From Caballeronia glebae (GTDB taxonomy: Bacteria; Pseudomonadota; Gammaproteobacteria; Burkholderiales; Burkholderiaceae): a DNA stretch of 64,000 bases. Below, piece by piece: positions 23,853 through 32,094 of the stretch. Each line of letters opens with the position of its first letter. Positions within the stretch are counted from its first letter, which is position 1. The stretch lies in NCBI RefSeq assembly GCF_001545035.1, contig NZ_FCOJ02000039.1:1-64000 (forward strand), given 5' to 3'. The notes under the pieces were generated by a model, which was not told where the DNA came from, searched no databases, and saw only the letters and a list, made by a program, of their open reading frames with translations. The translations under genes were made by a program, and so were the position numbers.

Positions 23853-26243
23853 ATGGTGCAGGCCCGAACGCCCGGAAAAATCGGAAGGATCGTCGCATGG
23901 TTTTTTGCCGTTCTGGCGGTTCTGATTGCAATATTGGTGGTCATTTTCTTGACGTTCGACTGGAACAGGCTGCGGCCGTGGGTGGACGACAAAGTCTCGG
24001 AAGCGATCGGCCGGCGCTTCGAAATCACGGGCGACCTGAAGGTTGGCTGGCGTCGTCCCCCCAACGAGACGGGATGGAAACGCTGGGTGCCGTGGCCGCG
24101 CTTCTCGGCTGAAAAAATCACCATCGCGAATCCGGACTGGGCGCGGCAAAAATCCTTCGCGACGCTCGACGAGATCGACTTTCAGGTGGCCGTGCTGCCG
24201 TTGCTCGCGCACGACATCGTGATTCCGACGATCAATCTCGTGAACCCGTCGATCGATGTCGAGCGGCTCAAGGACAACCGCAACAACTGGACGTTCAAGT
24301 TCAAGCAGTCGACCGAGCCGTCGACGTGGAATCTCAAGCTCGGCGATATCTCGCTCGCGAAAGGTACCGTCGGCGTGCGCGATGAAGTGACGAAGGCCGA
24401 CATGCAGGTCGTCATCGATACGCTCGGGCAGGCCGTGCCGATCGGCGAAGTGATGAAGCAGCAGGAAGCGGCTTCGGCGAAGTCGTCGGCGGAGATGGTC
24501 GGCAAGAACGGCGCGGCGAAGCTCAACAAACAGGCCGATGCGGCGGCGGCCTCCGAGGCGTCGGCGGCATCGGCTGCATCGGCAGCGGCGGCGGCGAACG
24601 CATCGGCGCCCAATCCGGCGAGCACATCGGCGAATACGAGCATCACGACGAAAGAAGGTCCGAAGCCGCCGATTCCGCCTTACGCGTTCGGCTGGACCTT
24701 GAAGGGCACCTACAACGGCGGGAAGGTGTCGGGCGACGGCAAGCTCGGCGGCGTGCTCGCCGTGCAGGACGCGACGCGCCCGTTCCCCGTGCAGGCCGAT
24801 GTGCGGCTCGGCGACACGCACATCGCGTTTGTCGGCACCGTGACCGATCCGGCGCATCTGGCCGCGCTCGATTTGCGCCTGTGGGTTCAGGCGGTGAGCA
24901 TGGCGCATCTTTACCCGTTCACGGGCGTGACCTTGCCCGAGACGCCGCCGTTCGCGACCGAAGGGCGTCTCACCGGCCAGTTCCGCGAGGACGGCAACGT
25001 ATTCCATTACGAGAATTTCACGGGGCGCGTGGGCGGCAGCGACATCAACGGCTCGCTCGTCTATGCGGGCAAGAAGCCGCGTCCGCTCCTGCAGGGCGAA
25101 CTCGTGTCGCATCTGCTTCAGTTCAAGGATCTCGCGCCGATCATCGGCGCGGATTCGAACGCGAGCAAGGCAAAGCGCGGCGAGACGGAGAAGCAGCCGT
25201 CGTCCAAGGCGCTGCCCACCGAAGAGTTCAAGACCGATCGCTGGAAGGCCATCGACGCCGACGTGAAATTCACCGGCCAGCGCATCGTGAAGGATGCGGA
25301 TTTGCCGATCACCGATCTCTACACGCACGTCGTGATGAAGGACGGCGTGCTGTCGTTCGAACCGCTCAAGTTCGGCGTGGCGGGCGGCTCGCTCGCCTCG
25401 AACATTCATCTCGACGGCAGCGCCGCGCCGCTCAAGGGCCGCGTGTCGGCGCAGGCGCGGCATCTTAAGCTCAAGCAGCTTTTCCCGACCGTGAAGACGA
25501 TGCAATCCGCGCTCGGCGAGATCAACGGCGACGCCGCGCTCTCGGCGACCGGTAATTCGCCCGCGGCGCTCGCGGCGACATCGAACGGCGAGATAAAGGC
25601 GCTCATCACGCAGGGCACCGTCAGCCGCCTGTACATGGAGGCGGCGGGCTTGAACGTGGCGAACGTGGTGTACGAGAAGCTCTTCGGTAAGCGCGACGTG
25701 AGCATCAACTGCGCGGCGGCGGATTTCGTCGTGACCGATGGCGTGCTCGATTCGCGCGTGTTCGCGCTCGATACCGACGACGCGGTCATCAACGTCGATG
25801 GCACGATCAACCTAAAGACGGAGGACATGGATCTCGGCATTCATCCGCACACGAAGGGCCTGCGCATTTTCTCGCTGCGCTCGCCGCTGTACGTGAAGGG
25901 CACGTTCAAGGACCCGCACGTCGGCGTGAGCCCGGTGCTCGCGCTGCGCGGCGCGGCCGCCGTGGGCCTGGGTCTCATCAATCCGTTCGCGGCGCTGATT
26001 CCGCTCATCGCGCCGAGCAACAACAAGCCGCTGCCTTGCCAGCAGATGCTCGCCGACATCGGTAAAGCACCGACCGCGCCGCCGGCCGGGCAGAAGCAGA
26101 AGGCGAAGGCGGCGCCGGCCTACATGTCGTCGGATGCGGCGGCGACCGGCGCTGCTACCGACAAGGCGGACAAGGCGGACAAGGGCGCGAAGAAGCCGGC
26201 CGCGCCGGCTCCCGCGAGCGCCGCGCAGTATCGCGGCAGTTGA
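23853..26243 (+). CDS. AsmA-family protein
   Basis: A 796-residue inner-membrane-anchored protein. The N-terminal transmembrane segment is at about residues 10-33 (IVAWFFAVLAVLIAILVVIFL). A long periplasmic AsmA/repeating-beta-groove-type domain follows, starting FDWNRLRPWVDDKVSEAIGRRFEI. An Ala/Ser low-complexity insert lies around 225-265. The conserved C-terminal part has LYMEAAGLNVANVVYEKLFG and KTEDMDLGIHPHTKGLRIFS. Members help move lipids or maintain the outer membrane. The ATG at 23853 has a GGAAG site, and the upstream open frame is spurious. The C-terminal tail is Lys/Ala-rich. Confidence 0.87.
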   Translation: MVQARTPGKIGRIVAWFFAVLAVLIAILVVIFLTFDWNRLRPWVDDKVSEAIGRRFEITGDLKVGWRRPPNETGWKRWVPWPRFSAEKITIANPDWARQKSFATLDEIDFQVAVLPLLAHDIVIPTINLVNPSIDVERLKDNRNNWTFKFKQSTEPSTWNLKLGDISLAKGTVGVRDEVTKADMQVVIDTLGQAVPIGEVMKQQEAASAKSSAEMVGKNGAAKLNKQADAAAASEASAASAASAAAAANASAPNPASTSANTSITTKEGPKPPIPPYAFGWTLKGTYNGGKVSGDGKLGGVLAVQDATRPFPVQADVRLGDTHIAFVGTVTDPAHLAALDLRLWVQAVSMAHLYPFTGVTLPETPPFATEGRLTGQFREDGNVFHYENFTGRVGGSDINGSLVYAGKKPRPLLQGELVSHLLQFKDLAPIIGADSNASKAKRGETEKQPSSKALPTEEFKTDRWKAIDADVKFTGQRIVKDADLPITDLYTHVVMKDGVLSFEPLKFGVAGGSLASNIHLDGSAAPLKGRVSAQARHLKLKQLFPTVKTMQSALGEINGDAALSATGNSPAALAATSNGEIKALITQGTVSRLYMEAAGLNVANVVYEKLFGKRDVSINCAAADFVVTDGVLDSRVFALDTDDAVINVDGTINLKTEDMDLGIHPHTKGLRIFSLRSPLYVKGTFKDPHVGVSPVLALRGAAAVGLGLINPFAALIPLIAPSNNKPLPCQQMLADIGKAPTAPPAGQKQKAKAAPAYMSSDAAATGAATDKADKADKGAKKPAAPAPASAAQYRGS

Positions 26244-26264
26244 TGGATCGTCGCGAACGCGCGG

Positions 26265-28373
26265 CTAGAACGCGTAGCGCATGCCCGCGAAGATGCTGCG
26301 GCCTTCGCCCGGATAGAAGATCGCGGTTGACGACGCGGTGCGCGCATCCGCGACGGTGCTGATGTCGCTCACATAGCGCTTGTTGGTCAGATTGCGCGCA
26401 TCGAGAAACACCGACAGGCCGTTGCGAAAATCCATTCCCGCCTGCACGCCGAGGAGCGTGTAGCCGGGCACGCGCAACGTGTTGGCGTCGTCCGCCCACG
26501 CGCCCGCCGGCACCCAGTCGACCGATGCGGAGACGTGAAAGCCGTTGGGCCGCGCGTAGCCGAGCACCGCGCGAAGCACGTTGACCGGCACGCCCGCGAT
26601 GCGGTTGTTGCCGTACTGCGGATCATCCTTGAAACGGAAATCGCTCAGGTTCCAAAGGCCCGACAGCGTGATCTTGTCGCCCGCGCCCGCATGCGTGACG
26701 TCGCGCCAGACATCGACCGATACGCCTGCTTCGATACCCTGCAACACCGTCTTGTTCGCGTTGAACGTCGATGCCGGCACGTCGGGATTCGTCGTGTACT
26801 GAAGCAACTGGTCGCGCACGAGCGATCGATACGCGCTCACGTCCCAGCTCACGCGATCGCGCGCGCCGCGCGTGCCGAGTTCAAGTGTCCACGCGTGCTG
26901 CGACGTGAGCGGTGTGAAGCGCGTCGTGTTCGCGAAGGTCTGCGTGAGATCGGTGAAGTCCGGTACGTCCTGGCTGCGCGTGATGTCGATATAAGCCTGG
27001 ATCTCGCGATTCGGCTGCCACATCACGCCGAGCTTCGGATTCACGCCGCTGAACGTCTCGCTCGCCGACTTGTAGTTCGGATCGGCCGCGAGCCCGCCAT
27101 GATCGACGTATTTGCGCACGTCGCGCAATGCCTTGAAGCCGGCCATCAGGGCGACGGTCGGCAGGAAGAAAAGACGGTCTTCGACATACGCCTCGTAGTT
27201 GTAGGCGCTTTGCGTCGAATTGAGCGTTTGCGCGCGTTCGTTGCCCGACACGTTGACATACTGCCGCGCCTGCGTGTTGCCGCCGAAAAAGCGCGCGCCC
27301 GCGATGACATCGTTGCGCATTCCGCTCACGTCGAACGTCGCGGTATAGCGCGGCGCGAAACCGTAGGTCCAGCCGTCCTGATCGATGACCTGAAAGATCG
27401 GGTGATACAGGCTCTTGTGGATCGCCCACGTGACGAAGTCGAGCTGGCCGACATCGAGCTTGACCGTGGTCTTGTTGGCGATGCGCTCGGTGCGCGTGTC
27501 GCGCGCCTGATCGCCCGCCAGCGCGCTCGGCGATGCCTTGGTCGGATTGTTCAGCGCGTCGGAGAGCGAGAGCGTGCCGGGAAGCTGCTGATCGACGATA
27601 TACGCGCCGAGATAGAAGCGCGTCTCGACGTCCGGCGAGACGCGATAGCCGATATTCGCGTTGAGCTGCTCGTATTGGCCGCGTTCGTGATCGCGATAAC
27701 CGTCCGCGTGATTCACCGAGAACGTGCCGATGAAATCCAGCGGACCCATCACGCGCGAGAACTGCGCGCTGCCTCTGACCGTGCCGAAGCTGCCGCCTTC
27801 GAGCCGCAGGATGTTGGGCGCATCGGCGGTGTACGCGGAGGGCGTGACGAAGTTGATCGCGCCGCCCATCATCGACGATCCGTATGCGAGACCGTTGCCG
27901 CCTTTGTAGACATCGGCGGATTGCAGCGCGAGCGGGTCGATCTGATAGTAGTCGCCGCTGCCATCGGCGGAATTGGTCGGGATGCCGTCCTGCAGAATCT
28001 CCAGGCCGCGCGTGTGGTAGCCGCGCGCGAGGCCCGAGCCGCGAATGGACAGGCGCAATTCCTGGCCGTAGCGGTTTTGCACAAAGACGCCCGGCACGTT
28101 CTTGAGGACGTCGCGCAGCGTGAAGGCGTAAGTATTCTGGTACTCGGCGCTATCCACGAAACCGACCGAGCCAACCGTCGCGTCGAGCGTGCGTTTCTGA
28201 TCGGCGACGCTTTGCGATGTCAGCGAATGCGGGGCTTGCGCTTGCACGATCACGGCGGGAAGCGTCGCGGGTTCGGTGCTGTCGGAGGCTTGCGCCGTTT
28301 GCGCGAATGCGCGCGTGGCCATGAGTGTGGCGATGCCCGTCACGAGGGCGCTTTGTCGGGCGAGTCGCTTCAT
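26265..28373 (-). CDS. TonB-dependent outer-membrane receptor
   Basis: A 702-residue receptor. A signal peptide ends near AFAQ (about residue 25). The plug domain (about 50-160) has DVLKNVPGVFVQNRYGQELRLSIRG and GGAINFVTPS. A 22-strand-type barrel ends in the outer-membrane signature FAGMRYAF with terminal phenylalanine. It resembles the FecA/catecholate group, but the substrate is not evident. The upstream same-strand gene encodes a DUF2946 protein, a family often found beside copper-responsive TonB receptors, so a metal or metal-chelate substrate is plausible. Both are probably expressed from the promoter at 28954-28985. Confidence 0.9.
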   Translation of the reverse strand: MKRLARQSALVTGIATLMATRAFAQTAQASDSTEPATLPAVIVQAQAPHSLTSQSVADQKRTLDATVGSVGFVDSAEYQNTYAFTLRDVLKNVPGVFVQNRYGQELRLSIRGSGLARGYHTRGLEILQDGIPTNSADGSGDYYQIDPLALQSADVYKGGNGLAYGSSMMGGAINFVTPSAYTADAPNILRLEGGSFGTVRGSAQFSRVMGPLDFIGTFSVNHADGYRDHERGQYEQLNANIGYRVSPDVETRFYLGAYIVDQQLPGTLSLSDALNNPTKASPSALAGDQARDTRTERIANKTTVKLDVGQLDFVTWAIHKSLYHPIFQVIDQDGWTYGFAPRYTATFDVSGMRNDVIAGARFFGGNTQARQYVNVSGNERAQTLNSTQSAYNYEAYVEDRLFFLPTVALMAGFKALRDVRKYVDHGGLAADPNYKSASETFSGVNPKLGVMWQPNREIQAYIDITRSQDVPDFTDLTQTFANTTRFTPLTSQHAWTLELGTRGARDRVSWDVSAYRSLVRDQLLQYTTNPDVPASTFNANKTVLQGIEAGVSVDVWRDVTHAGAGDKITLSGLWNLSDFRFKDDPQYGNNRIAGVPVNVLRAVLGYARPNGFHVSASVDWVPAGAWADDANTLRVPGYTLLGVQAGMDFRNGLSVFLDARNLTNKRYVSDISTVADARTASSTAIFYPGEGRSIFAGMRYAF

Positions 28374-28534
28374 GGCTGCGTCCTCGCGTGAACGGGTACG
28401 GACGGCGCGAAGCCGCCACTTGCTGAGAAAGTGAGCATGGTTCTTCTTCGAAGTCGTGATGAAGGGGCGCGCGCGACGCTATCGACGCGCGACACCGTTC
28501 AATGCCGCGAAGGCATCGATCCATTTGGACGAAA

Positions 28535-28918
28535 TCAGACGAGAACCGGAGGGGCGCGAGACTGCGCCGTGGTGAAGGCAGGAGCGGGACGCTCGCCGCG
28601 AACCCGCGCGACGGCGACGACAGGACGCGCCGGGACGTCGAGTGTGGCGGACGCGCGTGCGTCGGAGACCGCCGGCGCGTGCGCGAAGAAGTGGCAATAG
28701 CCGCAGGCCTGATCGTCGAGATGAGCGAGCGCGTCCGCCGAATGATGGCCGGCCGAACGCTCGATCGCGGGCGCGTGCGCCGAGCAAAGCTCGGCGGTCA
28801 GTTCGCCGCCGTGCGCGTTGGCCGCGATCAGTTGCGAAACCACCGGCGCGAACGTGATCAGCAGCATTGCGAACAATGCCAGCAGTGAACCCGTTCGTTG
28901 GTGGAAGCGACGGCGCAT
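28535..28918 (-). CDS. DUF2946-type small membrane/secreted protein
   Basis: A 127-residue protein with an N-terminal hydrophobic segment (about 12-30, LLALFAMLLITFAPVVSQLI). A short His/Cys-containing region follows, with LCSAH and the family hallmark DQACGYCHFFAH (CxxC plus histidines), which could bind metal. The C-terminus is Pro/Arg-rich. It lies 161 bp upstream of the TonB receptor on the same strand. DUF2946 genes commonly neighbour copper-receptor genes. The upstream promoter overlaps a palindrome, so it is probably repressed. Confidence 0.75.
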   Translation of the reverse strand: MRRRFHQRTGSLLALFAMLLITFAPVVSQLIAANAHGGELTAELCSAHAPAIERSAGHHSADALAHLDDQACGYCHFFAHAPAVSDARASATLDVPARPVVAVARVRGERPAPAFTTAQSRAPPVLV

Positions 28919-28953
28919 GAAGACGAAGGTGTGTGCGAATCCCGAGTGCCGGG

Positions 28954-28985
28954 ATTATGCCACCTGGTTACTTTGTATTACAAAG
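28954..28985 (-). promoter_or_regulatory. Promoter with overlapping palindromic operator for the DUF2946/TonB-receptor genes
   Basis: On the minus strand there is a -35-like TTGTAA (28978-28983), an 18-bp spacer and a -10-like CATAAT (28954-28959), about 36 bp from the DUF2946 start codon. A 15-bp inverted repeat CTTTGTA-T-TACAAAG (28971-28985) covers the -35 box, the geometry of a repressor site. The regulator is not in the window as far as I can tell. Confidence 0.55.
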
Positions 28986-29025
28986 CGAAGCGGACATAAA
29001 TTTTCGGCATCAGCGGGCGCGCATG

Positions 29026-29314
29026 TTGTCCCCAGCTATTGGGGATCACCCTGTTGAGAACGCGCCGAAAAGTCTGCTAAATGACTGACGCTGAACGAGA
29101 AGTCATGCGCGCTTCAGGTTGCGTCAAACGCGCATTGGACTTTGCATAAGTTATCCCCAGCGGACGGGGAAAGGGCTGTGGACAACCGCTTGGCGACTCA
29201 TCTAGTTTCTTGATTTCGCGCGGAAATCCCCATGCGGCGCGGATTGCGCCACTTTTTCGTCCGCGAGCGACGCATCGGACCGATGCCCGAGTTGTCCACA
29301 ATTTCTGTGGATAG
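29026..29314. repeat. Cluster of DnaA-box-like inverted modules in a 521-bp gene-free region (28919-29439)
   Basis: Several nonamers lie one or two mismatches from the DnaA box TTATCCACA: TTGTCCCCA (29026-29034), TTATCCCCA (29151-29159), the complement of TTGTCCACA (29177-29185), TTGTCCACA (29292-29300) and the complement of CTATCCACA (29306-29314). The first and last form inverted pairs with the same 9-5-9 layout, and TGTTGA(A/G)AACGC follows five bases after GGAT in both. The middle copy keeps a degenerate second arm. AT-rich stretches flank it (28991-29004, 29342-29372). No gene is supported in this block; the open frames there lack family features and ribosome-binding sites. Confidence 0.5.
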
Positions 29315-29439
29315 CGGTGTTGAAAACGCCCATGAATGCGCGTTAAGTATTTGATGAATAAGGTTTTGTAGGACCTGATCGAATATGCGCGAGCCCACGC
29401 GCGCGATGACACGCATCGCGCTCATGCGTCACGCACGTT

Positions 29440-29682
29440 TCAGATCGAAATTCCAGGACCGCCGTTGCTGCCCAGCAGTTGCTCGACCGAATCCGCGTCC
29501 GTGTAGTCCTGCTCGGGCAGACCATCGAACACGGTGACGACGTCGTTGGAAACGCCCGCCGCGCGCGCCACGTCGACGATCGCGTCCTTGTTGGCGGGGT
29601 ACGTCACGAGTCGCAATACTTGGGCGATCTCGTCGTCGATAGGCTCGTCGTTCAAGGCGTGTTTGGCGTGCGTGTCGGTCAT
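29440..29682 (-). CDS. DUF2795 domain protein
   Basis: An 80-residue acidic protein. Most of its length (about 18-65) matches the DUF2795 pattern: QVLRLVTYPANKDAIVDVARAAGVSNDVVTVFDGLPEQDYTDADSV. No enzyme motif is present. Proteins with this domain are widespread small cytosolic proteins of unknown role. It lies just left of an 88-residue secreted protein on the same strand and borders the DnaA-box-like cluster. Confidence 0.75.
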   Translation of the reverse strand: MTDTHAKHALNDEPIDDEIAQVLRLVTYPANKDAIVDVARAAGVSNDVVTVFDGLPEQDYTDADSVEQLLGSNGGPGISI

Positions 29683-29721
29683 TCCGGGGTCCAGTGTCGA
29701 GTCAGTGAAAGAGGAGGCGCG

Positions 29722-29988
29722 TCAGGTTTGTACCTGAATGGTCGGGTTCACCATGCCGCGGCTGGGCGTGCGCGATTTCGGCAGCGGGACGTGGCGCCAG
29801 CGCGCGTGATCGAGATCCTGCGCCGAGACTTCGGGCGCGGGCGGCGATACGGGCGCGGCGTTCACGCGCAACGCGGCGCGCATCGCGGCAACGGCGGCGG
29901 TGGATTCGTCCGTCGAACTCGTGTGCAGCGGTGCGGCGTAGCACGAGACCGAAACCAGGGCCATCGACAACAACGTTGAGGTCTTCAT
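29722..29988 (-). CDS. Small secreted protein of unknown function
   Basis: An 88-residue protein with a signal peptide (MKTSTLLSMALVSVSCYA-AP, cleavage near 18). A VSVSC lipobox-like spot is present but lacks the usual Leu/Ala-Gly before Cys. The mature part is short, with a Pro/Ala linker and a basic C-terminus. The ATG at 29988 has a very strong GAGGAGGGG ribosome-binding site 7 bases upstream; the longer frame to 30204 is spurious. The role is unknown. Confidence 0.6.
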   Translation of the reverse strand: MKTSTLLSMALVSVSCYAAPLHTSSTDESTAAVAAMRAALRVNAAPVSPPAPEVSAQDLDHARWRHVPLPKSRTPSRGMVNPTIQVQT

Positions 29989-30216
29989 CGGGCAACCCCT
30001 CCTCACGTAGGCAGCAGAAATCACCAAGCAAAGGCTATGCCGATGATTCTTTCCGCTTCCCGCCGTGCGCGCGGACCATTGAAACGCTGCGCACACGGGC
30101 GCGACAAGTGGGCGTCGCGCAGACGTACTTCGAGTGAAATGTGAAGTTGATCCGGCTGGCGCGAAACACGCGCGCATGCACGCTTGAGCGCCACGAAATT
30201 GCACGGCTGCGCAGTT

Positions 30217-31953
30217 TCAGCGCGGCGTCGGATTCAAACGGAAGTATGCGTCCAGAAGCGAGGTTTTGTACACAACGCCGAGCAAGAGCGGCTGCGTCTT
30301 CTTCTCGATCACCGGCAGGCGTTCGCCCTGGAAGGCGAGGAAGTGCTGGAGTGCTTCGCCGAGCGACATGTCGGGTGTGAGCACGTCGAATTCCGGCTGA
30401 AGATAGTGCGCGGCGGTCTTGGATTCGCAGCCTTTGTCGTCGAGCAGATCGGATGTGATGTTCTTCAGCGCGACCACGCCCTGAAAGCGCCCGGCTTCAT
30501 CGACCACGTACAGATACTTCACCGGATATTCGAGAAACACGCGCGTCATGTCCTTGACGTTCGCGCTGAGCGGCACGACGGTATCGGCGGGTTTGACGAG
30601 CTCGCGCATCTGCGTCGCGGCGAGACGCAGACGCTCTTTCTCCTCACGATTGCGCCGCAGCGTGACTTCGTACATCGACGTCTGCTCGGACGTGCGTGCG
30701 ATGAAATACGCGATCACGCACGAGACCATTAGCGGCAGCATGACCTGATACGAGAGCGTCATCTCGAAGATCATCAGGATGGCCATGAGCGGCGCGTGCG
30801 TGGCGGCGGCGAGAAACGCGCCCATGCCGACCATCGCGTAGGCGAAAGGCGCGGAGGTGGAGTCCGGCCAGATCGTGTGCGCGCCGATGCCGAAGAGACA
30901 GCCGAGCACCGCGCCGACGAAGAGCGTCGGCGTGAAGATGCCGCCTACCGCGCCCGAGCCGGCGGTGGCCGCCGTCGCGATGATCTTGAAGACGAGCACG
31001 GTCAAGAGCGCCGTCCACGTCCACTGTTCGTGCAGGAGCGAGTTCACGACTTCGTAACCGTTGCCCCAGACTTCGGGCCAGCGGATCGAAATGATGCCGA
31101 CGATCAGTCCGCCCAGCGCGAGGCGCACGGGCAAGGGCAGCGGCAATGTCGAGAAGCGCTTTTTCGATGCCGCGAGCAGCCGCAGAAAGTACGGCGCGAG
31201 CACGCCGCAGAGCAGCCCGAGCACGACGAAGAGCAGCACTTCGATGCCCGTGACGGTCGGGAACACCGGCATCTCATACGGCGGCTTGTAGCCGGCGAAC
31301 TCGCGCATCGTGATGTTGGCGACGACCGACGACACGACGATCGGCCCGAAGCTTTCCATCGCCATCGAGCCGAGCACGAGTTCGGTGACGAAAAACGCGC
31401 CCGCGATGGGCGCGTTGTACGCGGATGTGATACCGGCGGCCGCGCCGCACGCGACCAGCAGTCGCAGGCGCGGCGGATCGAAATGCACCCAGCGTCCGAC
31501 GAGCGACGACACCAGCGCGGCGAGTTGCACCATCGAGCCTTCGCGCCCGATGGAGCCGCCGCTGGAAATGGTGATGAGCGAGGACACGCTGCGCCACAGG
31601 CTTTGCCATACCGGGACCACGCCGTCGCCAATGGTGACGGCTTCCATGTAGTCCGTGCTCGAATTCTTGCTGGCGTGCTTGCGGGCGATCAGCAAACAAA
31701 AGCCGGCGATGAGGCCGCCCGCCGCGGGCAACAGGACGCGCACGGGCCACGGCAGCCCGCGCGCGAGTGCGACGAGGCCTTCCGAATCGTTGCCCAGCAG
31801 ACGCTGGAGTAACTCGATGCCTTCACGAAAGACGGAGGTGGCGAAAGCTCCGGCCACGCCGACGACCACCGCCCAGACGAGCATCGTATGCGAGTCCGAC
31901 AGGCGGAAGACCCGCTGAGCGCGTGTACGGAGCTTGAGCAGGAATGAGAGCAC
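30217..31953 (-). CDS. ClC-family chloride channel/transporter with CBS domains
   Basis: A 578-residue membrane protein with about ten hydrophobic segments. ClC selectivity-filter blocks are visible: SSGGSIGREGSMVQ (gating glutamate in GREG), GSGAVGGIFTPTLFVGA and the N-terminal half AYNAPIAGAFFVTEL. A cytosolic tail (about 440-575) holds two CBS domains (VVPLSANVKDMTRVFLEYP, FDVLTPDMSLGEALQHF) that usually sense nucleotides. The start is GTG at 31953 without a clear ribosome-binding site; the ATG at residue 24 is an alternative. Function is probably Cl-/H+ exchange or anion channel. Confidence 0.9.
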   Translation of the reverse strand: MLSFLLKLRTRAQRVFRLSDSHTMLVWAVVVGVAGAFATSVFREGIELLQRLLGNDSEGLVALARGLPWPVRVLLPAAGGLIAGFCLLIARKHASKNSSTDYMEAVTIGDGVVPVWQSLWRSVSSLITISSGGSIGREGSMVQLAALVSSLVGRWVHFDPPRLRLLVACGAAAGITSAYNAPIAGAFFVTELVLGSMAMESFGPIVVSSVVANITMREFAGYKPPYEMPVFPTVTGIEVLLFVVLGLLCGVLAPYFLRLLAASKKRFSTLPLPLPVRLALGGLIVGIISIRWPEVWGNGYEVVNSLLHEQWTWTALLTVLVFKIIATAATAGSGAVGGIFTPTLFVGAVLGCLFGIGAHTIWPDSTSAPFAYAMVGMGAFLAAATHAPLMAILMIFEMTLSYQVMLPLMVSCVIAYFIARTSEQTSMYEVTLRRNREEKERLRLAATQMRELVKPADTVVPLSANVKDMTRVFLEYPVKYLYVVDEAGRFQGVVALKNITSDLLDDKGCESKTAAHYLQPEFDVLTPDMSLGEALQHFLAFQGERLPVIEKKTQPLLLGVVYKTSLLDAYFRLNPTPR

Positions 31954-32094
31954 TTTTGCGAAATCGTGGAAAGCTTAGAAGGAAATGGAATAACGAGACG
32001 TGCAAGGATAGCATTGCGGGGCGCGCGAACGTTGCTCGGCGGCGGTATCGCGGCTTTGGAGCGTCGAACTCAGCGCGACGCCGCCGTACACGCA

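Noticed and set aside
29077..29425. Minus-strand frames in the 28919-29439 block
   Set aside because: They lack a ribosome-binding site, family features and conservation clues, and they overlap the repeated box modules.
28919..29439. Chromosomal oriC
   Set aside because: The boxes are imperfect and there is no dnaA, dnaN or partition gene nearby, so I report only a DnaA-box-like cluster.
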